Below, one piece after another: positions 19,263 through 26,714 of a stretch of DNA of 64,000 nucleotides. Position 1 is the stretch's first letter. Each line of letters starts with the position of its first letter. This DNA is from Flavobacterium cyclinae. Lineage in GTDB: Bacteria > Bacteroidota > Bacteroidia > Flavobacteriales > Flavobacteriaceae. The stretch lies in the NCBI RefSeq assembly GCF_021172145.1, contig NZ_CP089095.1, positions 1,488,001-1,552,000 on the forward strand, given 5' to 3'. The notes beneath the pieces were generated by a model, which saw only the letters and a program-made list of their open reading frames with translations, was not told the origin of the DNA and searched no databases. The translations under genes were made by a program, and so were the position numbers.

Positions 19263-19580
19263 TTAAAAAGGTGATTTTGATAGTACTGAATAGATGATAA
19301 TAGAATAATAAGTAAGCGCAATTGGAATATTTGCAAATACAATTACCGCTTGTGTTGTAATACTCTTTTTATTTGAATACACTGAGAAAAATTGGATAAC
19401 CAGATTAATTATTACAATTGTGTTGAATATAAATGCAACTAGTACATAAAATAATCCAATAAATAGTAGACTATTCCAATTGGGAAAAATGAAATAGCTT
19501 AAAAATAACAATGTGCCAATTAAAAATGATAATAAAGCAATTTGAATTGAATAGGGTAGTTTAATTGTTTCTTTTTCCAT
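19263..19580 (-). CDS. Small four-helix membrane protein, unknown
   Basis: The 105-aa protein is almost entirely hydrophobic, with about three or four membrane segments (LLSFLIGTLLFLSYFIF; IGLFYVLVAFIFNTIVIINLV; VIVFANIPIALTYYSIII). I do not recognise a family. It overlaps the stop of a tiny upstream gene and is 10 nt from creD, so the genes are likely co-expressed. Confidence 0.6.
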   Translation of the reverse strand: MEKETIKLPYSIQIALLSFLIGTLLFLSYFIFPNWNSLLFIGLFYVLVAFIFNTIVIINLVIQFFSVYSNKKSITTQAVIVFANIPIALTYYSIIIYSVLSKSPF

Positions 19581-19686
19581 AAAACATTAATTTTTCTTTG
19601 CCTGCTACTAATATGTTTTTAATAATTTCTTTTCCAATAAAGAATAAAATTCCAATGGTCATACTGATGTTAATGAGTTTGTTCAT
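19561..19686 (-). CDS. 41-aa single-span membrane peptide
   Basis: This small frame reads MNKLINISMTIGILFFIGKE, then about 21 more residues rich in Lys. It overlaps the start of the 105-aa membrane protein gene by 20 nt in another frame, a typical translational-coupling layout. It begins just after the Coq4-like gene ends. It is too short for family assignment. Confidence 0.45.
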   Translation of the reverse strand: MNKLINISMTIGILFFIGKEIIKNILVAGKEKLMFYGKRNN

Positions 19687-19687
19687 G

Positions 19688-20143
19688 TTATTTGATATTA
19701 AAAGTTTCTTGAATGTGATTTAGTGGAATTGAAAGCATATTATAAAAATTCAAGCCATAGAATTCATGTGCTTGTTTTCCTCTTTGATATTGGTGTTTGA
19801 AATACAAAAATCGAGTAGGATAGAAGAGTGTTCCTGTTATAACCACCATTAGTAAATACAAACTTCGTTTACCATTACCATACAAATAATATTGCATGCC
19901 TATTTCGTCAATAACTGAAATTCCGGTGTTGGTTAACACGTGAATGACATCATGATCTTCTAATTGGGGTTGGATTTCAAAATTGTATTTCAGTAAAAAG
20001 CATCCCAAATGAAATCCTAAGCTATCGTTAGGAAATTGTATCAAATGGTTGATTTCAACATCCCAAGCTTTACCTTTCTTAAATAATTTTTGATAAGGTT
20101 TCTTACTCATTTCGTACATTTTTTCTATAAATAAATCTCTCAT
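19688..20143 (-). CDS. Coq4-like protein
   Basis: The 151-aa protein (starting MRDLFIEKMYEM) contains HDVIHVLTNTGISVIDEIGMQYY (about residues 72-94), which resembles the metal-binding HDxxHxxT...DExG motif of Coq4, a ubiquinone-biosynthesis scaffold. Flavobacteria use menaquinone, so the role here is open. The longer start at 20173 would lie inside the palindromic operator at 20159-20177, so I prefer 20143. Confidence 0.6.
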   Translation of the reverse strand: MRDLFIEKMYEMSKKPYQKLFKKGKAWDVEINHLIQFPNDSLGFHLGCFLLKYNFEIQPQLEDHDVIHVLTNTGISVIDEIGMQYYLYGNGKRSLYLLMVVITGTLFYPTRFLYFKHQYQRGKQAHEFYGLNFYNMLSIPLNHIQETFNIK

Positions 20144-20158
20144 TTCTAATTTTAAAAG

Positions 20159-20177
20159 TACTTTGAATTTCAAAGTA
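20159..20177. promoter_or_regulatory. Palindromic operator, copy 1
   Basis: TACTTTGAATTTCAAAGTA is a perfect 9-1-9 inverted repeat overlapping the presumed -7 region (minus strand TTTACTTTG), 16 bp upstream of the Coq4-like gene. A near-identical copy lies at 21228-21246. The likely binder is the winged-helix regulator encoded between them. Confidence 0.7.
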
Positions 20178-20196
20178 AATAGATAAAAAAATAGGT

Positions 20197-20493
20197 TTAA
20201 CTTTTCTTGATTAATTTTTCAAGTGCTTCAATATGGGCCGTAAAAGCATCACGACCTTCTTTTGTAGCGCTGTATTTTGTATTGGGTTTTTTACCAATAA
20301 ATTGTTTTTCAATTTGAATGTAATTTTCAGCTTCCAAAGCTTTAGTATGCGAAGCTAAGTTACCATCAGTTACACCTAATAACTCTTTCAACATATTAAA
20401 ATCAGCACTTTCATTCACCATCAATATCGACATAATACCCAAACGAATTCGGTGATCAAAGGCTTTGTTGATATTTTGGATAATGTTGAGCAT
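20197..20493 (-). CDS. Winged-helix transcriptional regulator
   Basis: The 98-aa protein is a single winged-helix domain: AFDHRIRLGIMSILMVNESADFNMLKELLGVTDGNLASHTKALE, then wing YIQIEKQFIGKKPNTKYSATKEGRDAF. It resembles small ArsR/MarR-like regulators that flavobacteria encode beside membrane proteins. Its two neighbours each carry the palindrome TACTTTG-N5-CAAAGTA over the promoter, so it is probably their repressor. The signal is unknown. Confidence 0.8.
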   Translation of the reverse strand: MLNIIQNINKAFDHRIRLGIMSILMVNESADFNMLKELLGVTDGNLASHTKALEAENYIQIEKQFIGKKPNTKYSATKEGRDAFTAHIEALEKLIKKS

Positions 20494-20596
20494 TAGTTTG
20501 TTTAAAAATTAAGGTTTATGGATTATAAAGATTTTTAATTGAAAATTAATTTAACATCTTTTCTCTATTTTCTGTTTTCTGAATTCTAAATTGAAT

Positions 20597-21220
20597 TTAC
20601 TTTCTCTCGTATTTAAAATACATTAAACTTCCGTATAAAATATGGCAACCTCCAAAACCTAATGCCCAGAATAATAGACCATAACCTAAGAACCATGTCG
20701 ATAATAAACCTAAAGCAATCATGGTTATTCCTAAATAGCGAACATCACCAATAGTATATTTGCTGGCATTTACACATGCTAGGCCATAAAATATTAAGGT
20801 TAGGGGAGCAATAAGACCTAAAATGTTTTTTTCAATCAAAAAGATAATGAAAAACCCACCAGTTGCTAATGGTATCATGAAATTGATTGCTAATCTTCTT
20901 GAAGCCGTATTCCAAACCTTCTCATTACTTTTTCTTGCTTTTCGTATGCTTAATCCGATTCCCGTTAAAATGGATAAAATTAAAACAGTAGCAGCAATTA
21001 CCAATAATCGAATTACCGCTTCTTCCGAGATGATTAAATCACGATAAGCGCCCATGGTAGAAGTATCAAAGTATATGGTTTTGTACGCCATATAGGCACC
21101 AATCAAAGCATAAACGCCAGCTAAAATTCCCGACAATCCACTCAAAGAAATAAAACGTGATGATTTGTTCATCAAATTTTTTATCTCGCTAATGTCATTT
21201 AGATATTTCTCGTTTTCCAT
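20597..21220 (-). CDS. Multi-pass membrane protein, unknown
   Basis: The 207-aa protein (start MENEKYLNDISEIKNLMN) has about six membrane segments, e.g. SGLSGILAGVYALIGAYMAYK and LLVIAATVLILSILTGIGL. I recognise it only as a protein often linked to small winged-helix regulators in this phylum. The start at 21220 is preferred because the longer reading would run through the operator at 21228-21246 and into the divergent gene. Confidence 0.65.
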   Translation of the reverse strand: MENEKYLNDISEIKNLMNKSSRFISLSGLSGILAGVYALIGAYMAYKTIYFDTSTMGAYRDLIISEEAVIRLLVIAATVLILSILTGIGLSIRKARKSNEKVWNTASRRLAINFMIPLATGGFFIIFLIEKNILGLIAPLTLIFYGLACVNASKYTIGDVRYLGITMIALGLLSTWFLGYGLLFWALGFGGCHILYGSLMYFKYERK

Positions 21221-21227
21221 TTTAAAG

Positions 21228-21246
21228 TACTTTGAAATACAAAGTA
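21228..21246. promoter_or_regulatory. Palindromic operator, copy 2
   Basis: TACTTTGAAATACAAAGTA matches copy 1 (20159-20177) with few differences and lies 8 bp upstream of the membrane protein gene, over the likely -7 region. Both copies share TTATCT-like flanks as well. Confidence 0.7.
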
Positions 21247-21304
21247 AAAGATAAATAATTTCTTGACCAAACATTTTTTGAGTTATTTTTGAAAAAAAAA
21301 TCAA

Positions 21305-21529
21305 ATGAAAATAGTAGGTTATTTTTTAAAAGGTCTAAGCTTGTTCTTTTTTGTTGTTATTATATTGAGTGTATCCTCCACATTACTTCAAATTGGCGAA
21401 TACAAAAAGGAGGGAACCTCATTTATAATGGGTTATTTGTTTGGAATAGTATTTGTCGTTGCAATTTTAGGTTGGATGACCTATAAATTGTTTCAATATA
21501 GTAACCGATTGATTAGAGAAAACAAGTAG
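21305..21529 (+). CDS. Small two-span membrane protein
   Basis: The 74-aa protein has two membrane segments (LFFFVVIILSVSSTLLQI; FGIVFVVAILGWMTYKLF) joined by a short loop. It is divergent from the regulator group and 4 nt upstream of the DUF1801-like gene, so the two are co-transcribed. No family recognised. Confidence 0.6.
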   Translation: MKIVGYFLKGLSLFFFVVIILSVSSTLLQIGEYKKEGTSFIMGYLFGIVFVVAILGWMTYKLFQYSNRLIRENK

Positions 21530-21533
21530 TCGT

Positions 21534-21884
21534 ATGAAACCTACAGAAGCTTATATTCTTCGCCAACCAGAAAAGTTCCAAGCCATGATGTTGCATGTAA
21601 TTTCGGTTGTTGAATATGAATTAGACGCATGTGAACTCCTTTATAAATGGGGGATTCCTTATTTCTATTACAAGAAAAAACCGTTTTGTTATTTAGCTCC
21701 TAATCACAAAAAAGGGTTTTTGGATGTTGGTTTTGCTAAAGGTTTTCAATTGAAAAGCAATCAGCATGTTTTAGTTGATGAAAAAAGGAATACGGTGAAA
21801 TCGTTGCGTTATTTTGCTATTGAAGAAATTGATAATAAGATACTTATCGATGTGATTTCTGAAGCCAAGTTATTGTATAACTAA
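21534..21884 (+). CDS. DUF1801-like protein
   Basis: The 116-aa protein fits the DUF1801/YdhG fold: HVISVVEYELDACELLYKWGIPYFYYKKKPFCYLAPNHKKGFLDVGFAKG, with the conserved small-domain core and C-terminal LRYFAIEEIDNKIL. The family is linked by structure to CyaY/YjbR but has no fixed role. It follows the two-span membrane gene by 4 nt. Confidence 0.7.
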   Translation: MKPTEAYILRQPEKFQAMMLHVISVVEYELDACELLYKWGIPYFYYKKKPFCYLAPNHKKGFLDVGFAKGFQLKSNQHVLVDEKRNTVKSLRYFAIEEIDNKILIDVISEAKLLYN

Positions 21885-21939
21885 CTTAATATTAGCTTAA
21901 TTTAGGTTTATTTACATACCATCCAACTCATTTTCTCGT

Positions 21940-21947
21940 TACATTTG
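21940..21947 (+). promoter_or_regulatory. Probable -7 box of the thioredoxin/ApbE operon
   Basis: TACATTTG fits TAnnTTTG and lies 18 bp before the thioredoxin gene start. The -33 element is weak. Confidence 0.45.
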
Positions 21948-21964
21948 GTATAAATTTAAATGAA

Positions 21965-22402
21965 ATGAGAAATTTACTTTTTTTAATTGCTTTTTCCCTT
22001 ACTCAAATTTCGTTTGCTCAAGATTGGAATTACAATTTTGAGGAAGCTAAAAAGTTAGCCTCAGAACAAGATAAAAATATTATCATTGTTTTTTCAGGTT
22101 CTGATTGGTGTGCGCCATGCATTAAGTTAGATAAAAATATTTGGCAGTCAGATGCTTTTAAAAAAGAAGCAGGAGATAACTGGATTATAGTTAAGGCAGA
22201 TTTTCCTCGAAAAAAAGCAAACACCTTATCAAAAGAACAAACAGAACACAATAGAAAACTGGCTGAAAAATTTAATTTAGAAGGTAGTTTTCCATTAGTT
22301 GTTGTATTAGATAAAACAGGTAAAGTTTTAGGTAAAATGGGTTTCAAAAACGTTTCTCCTGAAGAGTATATTAAAATGATTCATGCATTAGAGAAAAAAT
22401 GA
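21965..22402 (+). CDS. Exported thioredoxin-family protein
   Basis: The 145-aa protein has a signal peptide (LLFLIAFSLTQISFA) and a thioredoxin fold with the redox motif SDWCAPC (Cys49, Cys52) and the cis-Pro segment EGSFPLVVVLDKTGKVL. It probably acts on disulfides in the periplasm. Its stop overlaps the apbE start by 4 nt. The cluster also holds a Cys-tailed lipoprotein (GGGCGCN), a possible partner. Confidence 0.85.
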   Translation: MRNLLFLIAFSLTQISFAQDWNYNFEEAKKLASEQDKNIIIVFSGSDWCAPCIKLDKNIWQSDAFKKEAGDNWIIVKADFPRKKANTLSKEQTEHNRKLAEKFNLEGSFPLVVVLDKTGKVLGKMGFKNVSPEEYIKMIHALEKK

Positions 22403-23382
22403 GACAATTACTAATTTCAATATTCGTATTAAGCTGTTCTGTTTCTTTAGGCCAACAAGTTTTTAAGAAAAAACAAAGTTTGTTGGGTAGTCCTTTTGAA
22501 ATTACAGTTGTAGCTTCTGATTCCATTCTAGGCAATCAGTACACAGATATGGCTATTGCAGAAGTAAAACGTATTGAAAACTTAATTTCAGATTGGATTC
22601 CTACTTCTCAAATTTCTAAAGTAAATCAAAATGCAGGTATTGGGCCTGTTCAAGTAGATAAAGAAGTTTATGATTTAGTGGAGCGAGCAATTACGATTTC
22701 TAAATTAACTTCAGGAGCTTTTGATATATCGTATGCTTCTATGGATAGAATTTGGAAATTTGATGGAAGCATGAAAGAAATGCCAACACCAGAAGCAATT
22801 AAAAAATCGGTTGAGAAGGTAGGATATCAAAACATTATTTTAAATCCTCAAAACACTTCCATTTTTCTTAAGAACAAGGGAATGAAGTTGGGCTTAGGCG
22901 GAATAGGACAAGGTTATATCGCAGATAAGATTAAAGCATTACTTCAAATAAAAGGATGTAAATCAGGCTTAGTTAATGTTTCAGGAGATATAAATACTTG
23001 GGGAACACAACCAGATGGCAAATCTTGGACAGTAGGTATTGTAAATCCAATGAATAAAAATAAAGTATTTGCTACTTTTCCTTTAGAAGATAGTGCGGTA
23101 GAAACTTCAGGAAGTTATGAAAAATATGTAACCTTCAATGGTAAGCGTTATTCACATATTATCGATCCGAGAACAGGATATCCAGCAAGTGGTATTATTA
23201 GCGTATCTGTTTTTGCTAAACAAACGGAATTAGCAGATGCATTAGCCACTGGTATTTTTGTTTTGGGAATTGATGTGGGATTGGATTTAATCAACCAATT
23301 AAATGGAATAGGTTGCATCATAGTAGACGACAAAGGAAATATTCATGTTTCTAAAAATATAGACATTAAAAAATATCAATAA
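22399..23382 (+). CDS. apbE: FAD:protein FMN transferase (ApbE)
   Basis: The 327-aa exported enzyme attaches FMN to Thr/Ser of target proteins. Seen here: a signal peptide (FVLSCSVSLG), MGSPFEIT-like LLGSPFEITVVA, the GLGGIGQGYIADKI segment, NVSGDINTWG, and the metal-site region RYSHIIDPRTGYPASG. It overlaps the genes on both sides by 1-4 nt. No FMN-binding-domain target is visible in the window. Confidence 0.9.
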   Translation: MRQLLISIFVLSCSVSLGQQVFKKKQSLLGSPFEITVVASDSILGNQYTDMAIAEVKRIENLISDWIPTSQISKVNQNAGIGPVQVDKEVYDLVERAITISKLTSGAFDISYASMDRIWKFDGSMKEMPTPEAIKKSVEKVGYQNIILNPQNTSIFLKNKGMKLGLGGIGQGYIADKIKALLQIKGCKSGLVNVSGDINTWGTQPDGKSWTVGIVNPMNKNKVFATFPLEDSAVETSGSYEKYVTFNGKRYSHIIDPRTGYPASGIISVSVFAKQTELADALATGIFVLGIDVGLDLINQLNGIGCIIVDDKGNIHVSKNIDIKKYQ

Positions 23383-23591
23383 TGAGAAAAGTAATTTTAG
23401 CAGGGTTAGTAATTTTAGGAATGGCATCTTGCAACTCGGTAAAAGAATATGACAAACAATATATCAACGATCCCGATATGAAACTATCTGCAAGAAGCTC
23501 GGAACGCTACGAAACTACTTTTCAAGTGTATCGTGAAGCAGCTTCTGGTGCTAATGGAGGAAAAACCGGTGGTGGTTGTGGATGTAATTAG
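23382..23591 (+). CDS. DUF4266 small lipoprotein with GGGCGCN tail
   Basis: The 69-aa protein has a lipobox (LVILGMASC, Cys17) and the DUF4266 signature: conserved middle PDMKLSARSSERYETTFQVYREAASG and C-terminal GGGCGCN. Function is not established to my knowledge. The terminal Cys pair could bind metal or be a redox or modification site, as inference. It overlaps apbE by 1 nt. A tandem repeat array begins in its stop codon. Confidence 0.8.
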   Translation: MRKVILAGLVILGMASCNSVKEYDKQYINDPDMKLSARSSERYETTFQVYREAASGANGGKTGGGCGCN

Positions 23592-23681
23592 GTGATAGGT
23601 GATGGGTGATAGGTGATGGGTGATAGGTGATGGGTGATGGGTGATGGGTGATAGGTGATAGGTGATGGGTGATGGGTGATG
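23591..23681 (+). repeat. 7-bp tandem repeat array, 13 copies
   Basis: Thirteen uninterrupted units GGTGAT(A/G) fill 91 bp. The last base follows the order A,G,A,G,A,G,G,G,A,A,G,G,G. The array starts at the final base of the DUF4266 stop and ends 32 bp before the DUF3570 start. Units ending in G create ATG codons, and the 7-bp period rotates the frame with each unit. Confidence 0.95.
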
Positions 23682-23713
23682 GGTTTACCAAATTAAATTT
23701 TGAATACAATTTT

Positions 23714-25150
23714 ATGAAAAATATAAGTCTAATAGTTTTTGTTTTAATAACTACATTGGGTTTTTCGCAACAGAAAGATTCAACCGAAGTTGTCTATAAA
23801 AAACGTGTTTTAGAATCAACTGAAGTTGACTTTTTATTGAGTTATTACAAACAAGATGGTTTGCATTCTGCTGTTTCGGGTGGTATTGGTTCTGAAAAGT
23901 TAACAGATTTGGCTTCAAACATTGTAGTGGCTATGCCATTAAATGATGATGCTGTATTAACAATTGATGCTGGAATATCAGCATATACTTCGGCATCTTC
24001 TAGTAATATCAATCCATTTAATGCTTCTGGTGCTTCTGGTGGCAGAGGAGACGATGATGATGACAGAGTAATTGGTGGTCCTACAGGTACACCATGGCAA
24101 GCTTCTTCAGGTGCTTCTGCTTCAGATGTTTATGCTTCGGTGGTAGCTAATTATAGTCATTCAAGTGATGATCGAAATTTAGTTTGGAATGTTGATGTAG
24201 CTTTTTCTAATGAATATGATTATACTTCAATAGGTTTTGGAGGTGGAATTGCTAAACTTTTTAATGATAAAAATTCAGAAGTTTCTTTCAAAGTCAATGC
24301 TTATTTAGATCAATGGCGCCCTATTTACCCAACAGAGTTACATGAATATGCAAAATACGGTTCTAACTTTTTAAATAGCGGATTTTTTACAGGTGTAACC
24401 GTTTATGACCAAAATGGAAATGCATCAACTTCTTATTTACCTTCCGATTTTACAAACTGGAATGGTACCAATAGAAATTCTTATGCGGCGTCTTTTGGTT
24501 TTTCTCAAGTAGCTACTAAAAAAATGCAATTTTCTGTGTTTTTAGATATTCTTTCGCAAACAGGAATGTTGTCAACGCCTTATCAAAGAGTCTATTTTGC
24601 TGATAAAGCCAATTATTATATTGGTCAATCTGCTTATATACCGTATTATTTGAATTCGTCTATTAATTCGGGTGTATATCAATTGGCAGATGATATTGAA
24701 AGATTGCCAGGAACGCGTTTTAAAATTCCTTTTGGTACTCGTTTGAATTATTATTTAAATGAAAGAGTGACTTTCCGAACGTATTATAGATATTATTGGG
24801 ATGATTGGGGAGTAACTTCTCATACCGCTAGCTTAGAAATTCCGGTTAAATTGTCAGATAAATTTACTGTTTTCCCTTCGTATCGATATTATACACAAGG
24901 TAAGGCTAAATATTTTGCCCCTTTTGAAACGCACGTTTCAACAGAGCAATATTATACATCAGATTATGATTTGTCTACTTTTAATGCTAATCAGTATGGT
25001 TTTGGAATTAGTTACACCGATATTTTTACGAGTGCTAAAATTTGGAACTTCGGGTTAAAAAATATCGATTTCAGATTCAGTCACTATGACCGTAATGATG
25101 GGTTAAATGCGAATATCATTACCTTTGGAATCAAATTTGTGGAACAATAA
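23714..25150 (+). CDS. DUF3570 outer-membrane beta-barrel-like protein
   Basis: The 478-aa protein (start MKNISLIVFVLITTLGFSQ, a signal peptide) matches DUF3570: VDFLLSYYKQDGLHSAVSGGIGSEKLTDLA, alternating barrel-type strands and a C-terminal FRFSHYDRNDGLNANIITFGIKF. An acidic loop GGRGDDDDDRV lies near residue 120 and could face the outside. An ATG inside the tandem repeat (23669) is in frame and would add 15 residues ahead of the signal peptide, so I use 23714. It pairs with DUF4266. Confidence 0.8.
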   Translation: MKNISLIVFVLITTLGFSQQKDSTEVVYKKRVLESTEVDFLLSYYKQDGLHSAVSGGIGSEKLTDLASNIVVAMPLNDDAVLTIDAGISAYTSASSSNINPFNASGASGGRGDDDDDRVIGGPTGTPWQASSGASASDVYASVVANYSHSSDDRNLVWNVDVAFSNEYDYTSIGFGGGIAKLFNDKNSEVSFKVNAYLDQWRPIYPTELHEYAKYGSNFLNSGFFTGVTVYDQNGNASTSYLPSDFTNWNGTNRNSYAASFGFSQVATKKMQFSVFLDILSQTGMLSTPYQRVYFADKANYYIGQSAYIPYYLNSSINSGVYQLADDIERLPGTRFKIPFGTRLNYYLNERVTFRTYYRYYWDDWGVTSHTASLEIPVKLSDKFTVFPSYRYYTQGKAKYFAPFETHVSTEQYYTSDYDLSTFNANQYGFGISYTDIFTSAKIWNFGLKNIDFRFSHYDRNDGLNANIITFGIKFVEQ

Positions 25151-25160
25151 TTTAAGATTC

Positions 25161-25826
25161 ATGCACATACTTATTATTGAAGATGAAAAAGGAATTGTAG
25201 ACTTTCTTCAACAAGGTTTAGAGGAAGAAGGATATATCATTTCTACTGCTGCTAATGGTGAAGAAGGGTTAAAAAAAGCAATTGAGTTATCAGTTGATTT
25301 AGTACTTTTGGATTGGATGTTACCAAAAATGCAAGGGATAGATGTTTGTAAAAATATTCGTTTAGAAAAAATTAATTTGCCTATCATTTTTTTAACGGCA
25401 AAAGACACCGTTCAAGAAACAATTGAAGGCTTGAAGGCAGGTGCTAATGATTACATTAAGAAACCTTTTTCGTTTGAAGAATTATTAGAGCGTATTAAAA
25501 TTCATTTTAGAACTAAAGATGAAATTAAAATATTAACGCTGGGAAATATTACGATTGATAAGTCAAAATTTCAAGTGTTTGTTGACAATAAAGAAGTATC
25601 TTTGACACAAAGAGAATTTGAACTACTCGAATATTTAATTAAAAATAAAGGTCAGGTTTGTACCCGAACTAATATTATTGAAGACGTTTGGGATATTCAC
25701 TTTGAATATGATACCGGAGTTATTGATGTTTTTATGAATGCAATTCGAAAAAAACTCAACCTTTCTAAAGATCAAGAATTAATTAAAACCATAAGAGGAG
25801 TAGGGTACATCGCAAACGAAATTTAG
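25161..25826 (+). CDS. OmpR/CusR-type response regulator
   Basis: The 221-aa protein has a receiver domain (IIEDEKGIVDFL, phospho-acceptor Asp51 in LVLLDWMLP, Lys in IKKPFSFEELLERI) and a winged-helix output (TQREFELLEYLIKNKGQVCTRTNIIEDVW...IRTVRG-like IKTIRGVGYI). It lies 10 nt after DUF3570 and 1 nt before the CDF gene; its likely kinase is at 26715. Heavy-metal control of this operon is inferred from the neighbours. Confidence 0.9.
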   Translation: MHILIIEDEKGIVDFLQQGLEEEGYIISTAANGEEGLKKAIELSVDLVLLDWMLPKMQGIDVCKNIRLEKINLPIIFLTAKDTVQETIEGLKAGANDYIKKPFSFEELLERIKIHFRTKDEIKILTLGNITIDKSKFQVFVDNKEVSLTQREFELLEYLIKNKGQVCTRTNIIEDVWDIHFEYDTGVIDVFMNAIRKKLNLSKDQELIKTIRGVGYIANEI

Positions 25827-25827
25827 C

Positions 25828-26712
25828 ATGCCGAATACAGAAAAAGCCATCAAAGCGACTTATTTTAGTATCATAGGAAATACTTTATTAGCACTTATTA
25901 AAGGTATTACAGGATATTTAGGTAATTCCTATGCTTTGATTGCAGACGCTATTGAATCTACAGCTGATATTTTTGCTTCGTTTTTAGTCCTTTTTGGAAT
26001 CAAATATTCAAATAAACCAGCTGATGAAAATCATCCTTATGGTCACGGTAGAGCCGAACCACTTGTTACGTTTTTAGTAGTAGGTTTTTTAATTTCTTCT
26101 GCCATAATAATTGCGCACGAAAGTATTCAAAACATTCAAACACCACATGATTTACCTAAGCCTTTTACATTATTTGTATTAGGTGCAATTATTTTATGGA
26201 AAGAGATTTCATTCCAAATCGTAATGAGAAAAAGTATTGAAACCAATAGCAGTTCTTTAAAAGCCGATGCTTGGCATCATAGAAGTGATGCTATTACGTC
26301 TGTAGCAGCTTTCATTGGAATTTCTATTGCTTTGTATTTTGGAAAAGGGTATGAAGCAGCAGATGATTGGGCTGCTTTGTTAGCCTCAGTTTTTATATTA
26401 TACAATTGTTATAAGATTTTCAGACCTGCATTAGGTGAAATAATGGACGAACATTTGTATCATGATTTGGAAGAAGAAATTAAAAAGATTTCAAATACCG
26501 TTGCTGGTGTAATTTGCATCGAAAAATGTTTTATTAGAAAAGCAGGCATGAAATACCATGTAGATTTACATGTAATGGTTGATGGTGATAAATCGGTTAA
26601 AGAAGGCCATGATATTGCTCATTTACTTAAAGATACTTTAAGAAAAGAGTTAATTGAATTAGGTCATGTTTTAATTCATATAGAGCCTAATTATGAATCT
26701 ATTTCGCGTTAA
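25828..26712 (+). CDS. Cation diffusion facilitator (CDF) transporter
   Basis: The 294-aa protein has six membrane segments and a cytoplasmic C-terminal domain. The metal-site motifs are NSYALIADAIESTADI (segment 2) and KADAWHHRSDAITS (segment 5), and HPYGHGRAEPL follows segment 2. CDF proteins export Zn2+, Co2+, Cd2+ or Fe2+ by proton exchange. It is wedged between a response regulator and a histidine kinase with gaps of 1-2 nt, so one mRNA encodes sensing and export. Confidence 0.9.
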   Translation: MPNTEKAIKATYFSIIGNTLLALIKGITGYLGNSYALIADAIESTADIFASFLVLFGIKYSNKPADENHPYGHGRAEPLVTFLVVGFLISSAIIIAHESIQNIQTPHDLPKPFTLFVLGAIILWKEISFQIVMRKSIETNSSSLKADAWHHRSDAITSVAAFIGISIALYFGKGYEAADDWAALLASVFILYNCYKIFRPALGEIMDEHLYHDLEEEIKKISNTVAGVICIEKCFIRKAGMKYHVDLHVMVDGDKSVKEGHDIAHLLKDTLRKELIELGHVLIHIEPNYESISR

Positions 26713-26714
26713 GT

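Noticed and set aside
17957..19342. Long start for the CreD-like gene
   Set aside because: The extra 30 residues overlap the preceding gene and precede a good start at METHF.
23591..23681. CRISPR-like array
   Set aside because: The unit is 7 bp with no spacers and no cas genes; it is a simple tandem repeat.
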